Below are positions 1 through 5,397 of a stretch of 5,885 bases of DNA, piece by piece. How positions within the stretch are numbered: position 1 is the first letter of the stretch; each line of letters begins with the position of its first letter. The notes beneath the pieces were generated by a model that worked only from the letters and a program-made list of their open reading frames with translations, was not told the origin of the DNA and ran no database searches. Location: positions 1-5,885 of the forward strand of contig CAJBMR010000140.1 in the NCBI GenBank assembly GCA_903954205.1, written 5' to 3'. Made by a program: the position numbers and the translations under genes. Source of the DNA: an uncultured bacterium. GTDB lineage: Bacteria; Actinomycetota; Actinomycetes; S36-B12.

Positions 1-423
1 CACCGGGATGGCAAAGACGCTCGTGATGGGGAACTGGGCAAAGGGGATGATGCCCATGATATTGAAGGTCCATACGAGGAAGAAGAATGAAAAGAGGAAG
101 GGGACGAACTTGTCGCCCTCCTTGCCGATGACGTCTCGGGCGATGCCATCGCGGATGAAGAGGTAGCCGGTTTCGCCGACGTTCTGAGCGCCCTTGGGGA
201 CGATCTGCGGCTTGCGGAAGGCGTAGAGGAAGAAGCCGAGGACCGCGACGACGGCGATGGCCATGAGGATGGTGACCTTGTTGATGCCGACCGTGGTGCC
301 GAAGACGTTCCAGCTCACGAGGTCGTCGAAGAAGAAGATCTCCGACCCGGCCGCCGGGAAGCCACACGGGTTGTCGGCGTTCTCGAACTTGCACTGGAGG
401 CTGCCGGCCGCGACGAGGCTCAC
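1..423 (-). CDS. atpB: F-type ATP synthase subunit a, N-terminal part (gene runs off the left edge)
   Basis: Subunit a is the membrane FO stator protein that carries protons past the rotating c-ring. The 141 visible codons read in frame to the window edge. Residues 1-35 are a polar N-terminus with Cys11 and Cys20 in a C-x8-CGFP pattern, as I recall from Streptomyces AtpB. A first membrane helix lies at about 50-69. The conserved stretch RKPQIVPKGAQNVGE covers 70-84, then RDGIARDVIGKEGDKFVPFL (91-110), a second helix at 108-128 with FNIMGIIP (120-127), and the conserved QFPITS (130-135). The essential arginine helix is C-terminal and lies outside the window. The GTG start overlaps the stop of the upstream atpZ-like gene (GTGA). 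A GAGG ribosome binding site sits 6 bases before it, inside a small hairpin. There is no in-frame start just upstream. Identity is firm from motifs and operon position. Confidence 0.95.
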   Translation of the reverse strand, partial: MSLVAAGSLQCKFENADNPCGFPAAGSEIFFFDDLVSWNVFGTTVGINKVTILMAIAVVAVLGFFLYAFRKPQIVPKGAQNVGETGYLFIRDGIARDVIGKEGDKFVPFLFSFFFLVWTFNIMGIIPFAQFPITSVFAIPV

Positions 424-728
424 GAGGTGCCTCGTCGGTGTCCACGCAGAATGCGGGTCGCGCGGTCTGGCACTGACTGATCCTTCCCCGGCGCTGTCGC
501 CTCAAGGCGTCTATGGATGAGATAGAGCGATAGGAACATACCGATCAGGGCACCCGCGCCGATCAGGAGGGGGGCATTCCCGAGCCACAGGGACAGCAGC
601 CAACCCAGTCCGGCGTAGAAGAGGATGCCGGTCAGCAGGTGGCTCATGATGATCCAACCCGTGTTGGCAGTGGTCCACCCCTCCTTGTGAACCGCCTCAT
701 CCGTCACGCGAGTCCCCAGGAGCCTCAT
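420..728 (-). CDS. AtpZ-like small membrane protein of the ATP synthase operon
   Basis: A 102-residue protein with two predicted membrane helices, at about 24-48 and 52-70. Its pattern, GWIIMSHLLTG followed by GLGWLLSLWLG and then IGAGALIGMFLSLYLIHRR, fits the AtpZ family (Pfam ATPase_gene1, PF09527). These proteins are encoded ahead of the F1FO structural genes and are thought to help c-ring assembly or Mg2+/Ca2+ supply, though their function is not well settled. The polar tail after residue 72 is rich in Arg and Lys. The ATG start overlaps the stop of the atpI-like gene (ATGA), and the GTG of atpB overlaps its own stop, so it is probably translated by coupling on both sides. A GGAGAGG sequence lies 8 bases before the start. 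The acidic residue I recall after GWLL in relatives is Ser46 here. A longer reading frame extends upstream to 1148, but it overlaps all of atpI and is not credible. Confidence 0.75.
   Translation of the reverse strand: MRLLGTRVTDEAVHKEGWTTANTGWIIMSHLLTGILFYAGLGWLLSLWLGNAPLLIGAGALIGMFLSLYLIHRRLEATAPGKDQSVPDRATRILRGHRRGTS
422..435 (-). promoter_or_regulatory. Hairpin over the atpB ribosome binding site and start codon
   Basis: In the transcript, ACGAG (435-431) can pair with CUCGU (426-422) around a GCAC loop, giving five perfect base pairs. The 5' arm and first loop base contain the GAGG Shine-Dalgarno-like sequence (433-430), and the 3' arm contains the first two bases of the GTG start. The atpZ-like stop codon is at 422-420, so ribosomes ending atpZ translation would melt the stem. 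The pairing is seen in the sequence; a role in translational coupling is inference. Confidence 0.4.
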
Positions 729-1144
729 AGCGGCGGCCTCTCCTGCTGCGGATCGACGTACAGCACCTTGGTGCGCGCGAAGATCCAGACTTCGGCCACG
801 GTCCACGCCAGGGTGCAGGCCACGATCGTGAGCGCGAAGACCTTGGTGTCGAATGCCGTCGTCCCCTGGAAGAGGATGATGAAGATGAAGAGGACGCCGA
901 TCTTGAGCAGGTAGACCATGAGGGCCACCGACATGGCCATCTGGGGGGCACTGCGCAGGACCGCTCCCACGGCCACCTGGCCCACGGTGAAGAACGCCAC
1001 CACGATCAGGGTCCCGATGGCGGCCCCCAGGAGGGCCTTGCCCGGATCCGAGGCCACCAGGGCGCCGATGATGGCCGCCACGATGCCCACAGCCACGGTC
1101 ACGGGTATAGAGACCCGCAAGACCAGGCGGTCGATGGACGGCAT
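725..1144 (-). CDS. AtpI-like membrane protein (ATP synthase protein I)
   Basis: A 139-residue, very hydrophobic protein with four predicted membrane helices at about 10-31, 36-60, 68-92 and 100-123. It has Lys81 inside the third helix (YLLKIGVLF) and a short hydrophilic C-terminus. This size, topology and position directly ahead of atpZ/atpB match the AtpI family (PF03899), a non-essential accessory protein linked to FO c-ring assembly in several bacteria. Sequence conservation in the family is low, so the assignment rests largely on topology and context. The ATG start is preceded by a good ribosome binding site (GGGAGGGG at 1155-1148). It is the first gene after the 151-base gap and so the probable first gene of the atp operon. 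Its TGA overlaps the next start by four bases. Confidence 0.75.
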   Translation of the reverse strand: MPSIDRLVLRVSIPVTVAVGIVAAIIGALVASDPGKALLGAAIGTLIVVAFFTVGQVAVGAVLRSAPQMAMSVALMVYLLKIGVLFIFIILFQGTTAFDTKVFALTIVACTLAWTVAEVWIFARTKVLYVDPQQERPPL

Positions 1145-1171
1145 GCACCCCTCCCGGGAACGGCTCCCCTC

Positions 1172-1177
1172 ACGCTA
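1172..1177 (-). promoter_or_regulatory. Possible -10 element for the atp operon
   Basis: The minus strand reads TAGCGT here, which fits the TAnnnT pattern of actinobacterial -10 boxes. It ends 27 bases before the atpI-like ATG, so a transcript would start near 1165 with a leader of about 20 bases that includes the ribosome binding site. I see no good -35 at the expected spacing. A hexamer this loose is easily met by chance, so support is mainly its position downstream of a candidate terminator. Confidence 0.22.
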
Positions 1178-1209
1178 TCGACACGGCCGCGGCGCGCATC
1201 CGGGGGTCC

Positions 1210-1248
1210 GGGCGCGGGCTCGATGACGGGGATTTCGAGCCCTCGCCC
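1210..1248 (-). terminator. Long hairpin between wecA and atpI, candidate terminator without U-tract
   Basis: Positions 1210-1223 pair with 1235-1248 in 13 of 14 places. There is one mismatch (1215/1243) and an 11-base loop. The inner eight pairs (GGGCTCGA/TCGAGCCC) are perfect. The stem is mostly G-C and lies in the 151-base gap after the wecA stop and before atpI. No run of U follows in the transcript, so it is not a classical intrinsic terminator. Stems without U-tracts have been proposed as terminators in Actinobacteria. It could instead be a processing or stability element. Apart from this stem and the possible -10, I see nothing else in the gap. Confidence 0.45.
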
Positions 1249-1293
1249 ACGCTTTCGTGCGGCCTCGGCTCGGCATTCGCGCTCGCCCCTGTA

Positions 1294-1322
1294 GGTCAGC
1301 CGCCGGTGCCGGTGCGCTGACC
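1294..1322 (-). repeat. Inverted repeat spanning the wecA stop codon
   Basis: The arms GGTCAGC (1294-1300) and GCTGACC (1316-1322) are perfect 7-base complements separated by 15 bases. The wecA TGA (1298-1296) lies in the 3' arm of the transcript stem. With a one-base bulge the stem gains two more pairs. No U-run follows. It may act with the larger hairpin about 50 bases downstream as a 3'-end structure. Confidence 0.35.
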
Positions 1323-2423
1323 GTCCCGCGTCCCGGCAGGGCGCGACCCGTCGGGCCGCAGCGCGGCGAAGAGCACGACCAGCGACCCGGCAACGAGGAG
1401 GAGCAGTGCGAAGCCGACTGGGATGAAGGCGAGCGCTACGGCGGTGCCCGCGACCACGGCGGTCCAGGCGTACATGAGCGACACGGTCCGACGCTGCGAG
1501 TGCCCCATCTCGAGCAGGCGATGGTGCAGGTGCTGCTTGTCGGGAGCGAACGGTGATCGACCCTGACGCGTGCGGCGGAGTACGGCGAGGCCGAGATCCA
1601 GCAGCGGCAGCACAAGCACCGCGAGCGGAAGCAGGATCGGCAGGAGCGCAGGCAGCAACGTGCCACCTTCGATCGCCGCGGGATCTACCTGGCCCGAGAG
1701 CGTGATGATGCTCGCCGCCAGTAGGAATCCCAGCAGCATCGAGCCGGTGTCACCCATGAAGATGCGCGCAGGGAAGACGTTGTAGGGCAGGAATCCCAGG
1801 CACATGCCCACTAGGAGCGCGGAGACGAGCGTGGCCATGGTGGCGCGCTCGAAGCCCACCTCGACCGAGAGGAGGTACGAGTAGGCGAAGAACGCCAGCG
1901 CCGCTACGGCGACGATCCCGGCCGCCAGGCCGTCGAGGCCGTCGACCATGTTGATCGCGTTGATGCAGACGAGGACGACGAAAACCGTCAGCAGCACACT
2001 GGTCACGGGGTCGAGCACGAGCGTGCCGCCGAAGGGCAACCAGATGACGGATATGCCCTGGAGCGCCATGACAGCGGCAGCAAACACCTGACCGGCGAGC
2101 TTGGTGGGTGCTGCAAGCCCCCAGCGGTCGTCGATGAGGCCGAGCACGACGATGATCGCCGCACCACTAAGCAGGGCAAACGTCTGACTGTCACCCACCT
2201 CGAAGACCGAACTCATCTGCGGGAGTTTGCTGGCCAGTAGGAGGCCTGCGCAGAGCCCGGCGAGCATGGCGAGTCCGCCTAGGCGCGGGGTCGGCTCGTC
2301 GTGGACATCGCGATCACGCACTTCCGCCATCGCACCCCAGCGCACGGCGAGCGCACGCGCGAGAGGGGTCACCAGGTACGTCACGGCCGCGGCCGCGACG
2401 AGGCAGAGGAGGTATTCGCGCAC
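1296..2423 (-). CDS. wecA: WecA/TagO-type polyprenyl-phosphate GlcNAc-1-phosphate transferase
   Basis: This 375-residue integral membrane enzyme should transfer GlcNAc-1-phosphate from UDP-GlcNAc to a polyprenyl phosphate at the inner face of the membrane. That is the first step of arabinogalactan-linker, teichoic-acid or polysaccharide synthesis. Family marks in order are an N-terminal helix (4-26), PTPRLGG (45-50), Asp98-Asp99 before RWGL, NAINMVDGLDGLAAG (155-169), PARIFMGDTGS (218-228, Asp225) and the cytoplasmic HLHHRLLEMGHSQRR (298-312). That last motif separates WecA/TagO proteins from MraY. About ten hydrophobic segments are visible, and the last 20 residues are a polar Gly/Arg/Thr tail. 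The GTG start lies 10 bases after the glyA stop with only a weak ribosome binding site. It is chosen because it keeps the first helix and no start lies just upstream in frame. Close glyA spacing suggests one transcript. Substrate choice is from family and not tested; symbols rfe or tagO are also used. Confidence 0.9.
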   Translation of the reverse strand: MREYLLCLVAAAAVTYLVTPLARALAVRWGAMAEVRDRDVHDEPTPRLGGLAMLAGLCAGLLLASKLPQMSSVFEVGDSQTFALLSGAAIIVVLGLIDDRWGLAAPTKLAGQVFAAAVMALQGISVIWLPFGGTLVLDPVTSVLLTVFVVLVCINAINMVDGLDGLAAGIVAVAALAFFAYSYLLSVEVGFERATMATLVSALLVGMCLGFLPYNVFPARIFMGDTGSMLLGFLLAASIITLSGQVDPAAIEGGTLLPALLPILLPLAVLVLPLLDLGLAVLRRTRQGRSPFAPDKQHLHHRLLEMGHSQRRTVSLMYAWTAVVAGTAVALAFIPVGFALLLLVAGSLVVLFAALRPDGSRPAGTRDGQRTGTGG

Positions 2424-2433
2424 GGGTGGGCGC

Positions 2434-3708
2434 CTAGACCCCGACCGGAGCCTCGGCGTAGGCGGGGAACCTGCGCACGAGCGCGTTGACCGAGTCGGCC
2501 ACCTCGCGAGCGCTGGCCGGGTCGGTGACGGCCCGGGCGATGAGCTGGCCGATCTCGGCCATCTCGGCCTCCCCCATGCCCTGCGTGGTGACGGAGGGGG
2601 TGCCCACACGGATGCCCGAGGCCACCGCGGGCGGCTGGGGGTCATAGGGGATGGCGTTCTTGTTGAGCGTGATGCGCGCCTCATCGCAGCGGACCTCGGC
2701 ATCGGCGCCGGTGACGCCCACACCCCGCAGGTCGATGAGGGCGAGGTGGGTGTCGGTGCCCCCGCTCACCGGGCGCATGCCCTCGGCTGCCAGCGAGGCG
2801 GCTAGGGCCTGCGCATTGCGCACGACCTGGGCGGCGTAGGCCTGGTATTCCGGCGTGCTCGCCTCCTTGAGGGCAACGGCCTTGGCCGCGACCGCATGCA
2901 TGAGGGGCCCGCCCTGCATCATCGGGAAGACGGCCTTGTCGATCGCCGCAGCGTGCTCGGACTTGCACAGAATCATGCCGCCGCGCGGCCCACGCAGGAC
3001 CTTGTGCGTGGTGAAGGTGACGACATCGGCGTAGGGAACCGGGCTCGGAATCGCCTTGCCGGCAACGAGTCCGATGAAGTGCGCCGCGTCGACCATGAGG
3101 ATGGCGCCGACCTCGTCGGCGATCTGCCGGAAGGCAGCGAAGTCGATGAGGCGCGGGTACGCCGTGGCCCCGGCAATGATCATGCGCGGCTTGTGCTGCA
3201 GGGCGATGGAGCGGACCTCGTCGTAGTCGATCGTCTCGGTGTCCTCCCGGACGCCGTAGGACACGACCTCGAACCATTTGCCGGAGAAGTTGACCTTGGA
3301 GCCGTGGGTGAGATGCCCGCCGTGCGGCAGGCTCATCGCAAGCACGGTCTCGCCAGGCTTGACGAAGGCGCCGTACGCCGCGATGTTGGCGCTGGCGCCA
3401 CTGTGCGGCTGGAGATTGGCATGGTCGGCGCCGAAGAGTTCCTTCGCCCGCTCGATGCCGATGATCTCGGCCTTGTCGACCTCCGCGCACCCGCCGTAAT
3501 AGCGCTTGCCGGGGTAGCCCTCGGCGTACTTGTTGCTCAGCGTCGAGCCCAGTGCGGCGAGCACGGCGGGCGAAGTGAAGTTCTCGCTCGCGATGAGCTG
3601 AAGGCCGCCGCGGGCGCGCTCGAGCTCTGACAGGAGGATGCCGGCGATCTCGGGATCCTCAGTCTGCAATTGCCCGAAGTCCGGGCCCCAGAACGGCTCG
3701 CTTCCCAC
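2434..3708 (-). CDS. glyA: Serine hydroxymethyltransferase
   Basis: A PLP enzyme of the cytosol that interconverts serine and glycine and charges tetrahydrofolate with one-carbon units. The 424-residue length is normal for a bacterial SHMT. Visible marks are LIASENFTSPAV (38-49), NKYAEGYPGKRYYGG (59-73), PHSGASAN (101-108), PHGGHLTHG (128-136), VDAAHFIGLVAG (206-217; Asp207 for the PLP ring nitrogen), the PLP-lysine motif TFTTHKVLRGPRGG (231-244; Lys236), QGGPLMH (265-271) and SGIRVGTPSVTTQG (364-377; Arg367 for substrate carboxylate). Variants such as DAAHFIGLVAG for the commoner DMAHxAGLVA look like a clade form. The GTG start has an AAGGGAAG ribosome binding site six bases before it, and an in-frame stop lies shortly upstream, so no longer form is likely. 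It follows sua5 by 67 bases, with a hairpin in the gap, and precedes wecA by 10. It may therefore begin its own transcript. Confidence 0.96.
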   Translation of the reverse strand: MGSEPFWGPDFGQLQTEDPEIAGILLSELERARGGLQLIASENFTSPAVLAALGSTLSNKYAEGYPGKRYYGGCAEVDKAEIIGIERAKELFGADHANLQPHSGASANIAAYGAFVKPGETVLAMSLPHGGHLTHGSKVNFSGKWFEVVSYGVREDTETIDYDEVRSIALQHKPRMIIAGATAYPRLIDFAAFRQIADEVGAILMVDAAHFIGLVAGKAIPSPVPYADVVTFTTHKVLRGPRGGMILCKSEHAAAIDKAVFPMMQGGPLMHAVAAKAVALKEASTPEYQAYAAQVVRNAQALAASLAAEGMRPVSGGTDTHLALIDLRGVGVTGADAEVRCDEARITLNKNAIPYDPQPPAVASGIRVGTPSVTTQGMGEAEMAEIGQLIARAVTDPASAREVADSVNALVRRFPAYAEAPVGV

Positions 3709-3727
3709 TGCGCACTTCCCTTCGACT

Positions 3728-3748
3728 GGTCAGCCACATGGGCCGACC
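3728..3748 (-). other. Hairpin in the glyA leader or at the end of the sua5 transcript
   Basis: In the transcript, GGUCGGCC (3748-3741) pairs with GGCUGACC (3735-3728) around a CAUGU loop. That is eight pairs including one G-U wobble. It ends 19 bases before the glyA start and just ahead of its ribosome binding site. No U-run follows. It could be a weak terminator for the upstream block or a 5' leader structure for glyA. The sequence does not decide between these. It is too small to be a glycine or other known riboswitch. Confidence 0.35.
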
Positions 3749-3753
3749 GGGCG

Positions 3754-3759
3754 AGTCTA
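3754..3759 (-). promoter_or_regulatory. Possible -10 element for glyA-wecA
   Basis: The minus strand reads TAGACT, which fits TAnnnT. A start point seven bases downstream would fall at about 3747, the 5' end of the hairpin at 3748-3728, leaving a leader of roughly 39 bases. No convincing -35 is visible. Short A+T-bearing hexamers arise by chance, so this is only a candidate. Confidence 0.22.
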
Positions 3760-3775
3760 CGGCGACTGGGCGAAA

Positions 3776-4444
3776 CTACCCGTCGGACCGGCCCGCGGCG
3801 TCGGCTCCCACGAGGTCAGGGCACACCTCACGAAGGACCTCGAGGGAGAACGCGCCTTCCCGCAAGAGCACGGGCGGATCCACGGTGAGGTCGACGATGC
3901 TGCTGGGCGCTTCGGCGATGGTCTCCCCGGCGTCCAGGTAGAGGGCGATGCCGTCAGCGAGTTGATCCTCGGCGTCTGCGCAGGTCCGTGGCGGCGCGCT
4001 GCCGGCACGCTGGGCGGAGGTGACCGCAAGTGGGCCCGTAGCAGCGAGCACGGCGAGCGTCACCGGATGCAGGGGCATACGCAGCGACACATGACCGGCG
4101 GGGTTGTCCCACGCCAGGGTCGGCTGCTCGCGCACGACGAGGGTGAGAGGACCGGGCCAAAATGCCTCGATGAGCGCACGTCCGTCCGCGGTGATGCCGC
4201 TGGCGAGTCCGTCGACGGTGCGCACCGCTCCGACCAGGACACCGACAGGCAGGTCGTCACCGCGACCCTTGGCCTCGCGCAGGGCCCGCATCGCCCTGGG
4301 TGAGAAGGGATCGGCCGCCAGGCCGTAGACCGACTCGGTCGGAAGCACGACGAGGTCTCCGCGCTTGATGGCAGCAGCCGCAGCGGAGATGCCGCGCTCC
4401 CGCCCGGGCCCCGGGCGGTCGCCGACATCGATGACGAGGCTCAC
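3776..4444 (-). CDS. TsaC/Sua5-type threonylcarbamoyl-AMP synthase
   Basis: A 222-residue single-domain YrdC-family protein without the extra C-terminal Sua5 domain. The family makes threonylcarbamoyl-AMP from threonine, bicarbonate and ATP for t6A at position 37 of ANN-decoding tRNAs. Visible marks are VVLPTESVYGLAAD (32-45), KGR (59-61; the K-x-R pair), LPVGVLV (65-71), FWPGPLTLVV (95-104), VSLRMPLHPV (119-128), VTSAQRAG (141-148) and SSIVDLT (181-187). The SxN motif, normally Ser-Ala-Asn, reads Ser143-Ala-Gln145 here, which is unusual for an ATP-binding signature. The GTG start overlaps the prmC stop (GTGA), with no strong ribosome binding site, so it is probably translated by coupling. 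The position after prmC matches Rv1301 of Mycobacterium tuberculosis. The fold is sure; full activity is likely but the Asn change leaves some doubt. Confidence 0.9.
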   Translation of the reverse strand: MSLVIDVGDRPGPGRERGISAAAAAIKRGDLVVLPTESVYGLAADPFSPRAMRALREAKGRGDDLPVGVLVGAVRTVDGLASGITADGRALIEAFWPGPLTLVVREQPTLAWDNPAGHVSLRMPLHPVTLAVLAATGPLAVTSAQRAGSAPPRTCADAEDQLADGIALYLDAGETIAEAPSSIVDLTVDPPVLLREGAFSLEVLREVCPDLVGADAAGRSDG

Positions 4445-5397
4445 ACCGTGTCCATGGCCCGGGTCGCAGTGGTGAAGCGCGGCTTGCGGGCTAGGTCGCG
4501 GTGGTCGGCGACATCACGCCACCTGCCGTCGGCCGCAAGGAGTGCGGGCACGCCCTCGTCGGCCTCGTCTCCCTGCTCGTCGGAATGCTCGATAACGAGG
4601 AGACCCCCCGGCTGGAGGAGCAGTGCCGCCGTGTCGAGCGCACCGCGGATCACCTCGAGGCCATCGGCACCGCCGTAGAGGGCAAGCGCCGGATCGTGGT
4701 CGCGCACCTCGGGATCGCGCACGCTTGCACCGCTCGGCACGTAGGGAGGATTCATCGTGACGACCGCGACACTGGCGCGAAGGGATGCGAGCGGTCCGCC
4801 GTCGGCCGCGCACGTGCGCGCATCGGCCTGCACGATGTCGACGCGACTGCCGGCTGCCGTCACCTCCTCGAGAAGCGCATCGGCGTTACGTCTCGTCCAG
4901 ACGAAGGCCGCATCATCGACCTCTACGGCGGTGACATGCGCGGGCGCGGCCTCGGTCGCCAGGGCGAAGGCCACGGCCCCCGACCCGGTGCACAGATCGA
5001 CCGCGCGGCGCTCCTCCGCCGGAAGTGCGCGCAGCGCATCGATCCCCGCCTGTGCGACCAACTCGGTCTCGGGCCGCGGGATGAAGACCCCCGGACCGAC
5101 GGCCAACTCGAGATTGCGGAAGGCAGCGGCACCGACGAGGTGCTGGAGCGGGATCCGCGCCATGCGCTTGGTGAGTAGTCGCTCATAGGCGGTGCGCTCG
5201 GTGGAGTCCATGCGGTCGTGGAGCAGGAGTCGGCCGCGCGGCACGCCCTTGACGTGGGCGGCCAGAAGCATGGCGTCGGTATCCGGCGACGGCACGCCAG
5301 CTGAGGCGAGACGTCGTTGCCCATCGGCGATGGCATCGCGAAGGGAAACCCATCCCTCCACCACGCGGGGAGACGGGCCTTGCCCGGAGTGACTCAC
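4441..5397 (-). CDS. prmC: Release factor glutamine N5-methyltransferase
   Basis: PrmC (HemK) uses S-adenosylmethionine to methylate the glutamine of the GGQ loop in RF1 and RF2, which improves peptide release. The 318 residues show an N-terminal helical RF-binding domain (about 16-95, ending in IPLQHLVG at 82-89), VFIPRPETE (104-112), the SAM-binding motif VDLCTGSGAVAFAL (133-146), acidic E159 after the second strand, and the catalytic NPPYVP (216-221). C-terminal marks are GGADGLEVI (242-250), GGLLVIEHSDEQGD (264-277) and WRDVADHRDLARKPRF (293-308). Between QGD and PALL it carries a few extra acidic residues (EADEGV) compared with relatives I recall. The GTG start overlaps the prfA stop (GTGA) and has GGAGGG at 5406-5401, three bases before it. 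Its neighbour prfA encodes its substrate. Confidence 0.95.
   Translation of the reverse strand: MSHSGQGPSPRVVEGWVSLRDAIADGQRRLASAGVPSPDTDAMLLAAHVKGVPRGRLLLHDRMDSTERTAYERLLTKRMARIPLQHLVGAAAFRNLELAVGPGVFIPRPETELVAQAGIDALRALPAEERRAVDLCTGSGAVAFALATEAAPAHVTAVEVDDAAFVWTRRNADALLEEVTAAGSRVDIVQADARTCAADGGPLASLRASVAVVTMNPPYVPSGASVRDPEVRDHDPALALYGGADGLEVIRGALDTAALLLQPGGLLVIEHSDEQGDEADEGVPALLAADGRWRDVADHRDLARKPRFTTATRAMDTV

Noticed and set aside
839..910. Purine-rich repeated GAAGA/GATGAAG stretch on the plus strand.
   Set aside because: It is the complement of Phe/Ile/Leu codons in a membrane helix of the AtpI-like protein, not a repeat element.
420..1148. A 242-codon minus-strand frame that extends the AtpZ-like protein upstream through all of atpI.
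   Set aside because: Its first 140 residues are Arg/Gly/His-rich shadow of atpI in another frame; the hydrophobic AtpZ-like part begins at the ATG at 728, which overlaps the atpI stop.
2424..2723. A 100-codon N-terminal extension of the wecA frame into glyA.
   Set aside because: The extension overlaps glyA, is Arg/Ser/Pro-rich and precedes the conserved first membrane helix; the GTG at 2423 fits the family length.
2896..3630. A 244-codon open frame on the plus strand opposite glyA.
   Set aside because: It is an antisense shadow of a clearly conserved SHMT gene in high-G+C DNA; its protein is Arg/Gly/Asp-rich with no recognisable domain.
3709..3775. A riboswitch (for example glycine-type) ahead of glyA.
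   Set aside because: The gap is only 67 bases and holds a single small stem; none of the known riboswitch cores can be recognised.
3638..4303. A 221-codon plus-strand frame opposite the sua5 gene and the glyA leader.
   Set aside because: It lies across two real minus-strand genes, has no family motif and looks like G+C-driven antisense reading.
4268..4444. A strong separate promoter or ribosome binding site for sua5.
   Set aside because: The start overlaps the prmC stop and no good Shine-Dalgarno or -10/-35 pair is visible; translational coupling explains it.
4501..5178. A 225-codon plus-strand frame opposite prmC.
   Set aside because: It is antisense to conserved PrmC motifs (NPPY, SAM-binding motif); no independent coding support.
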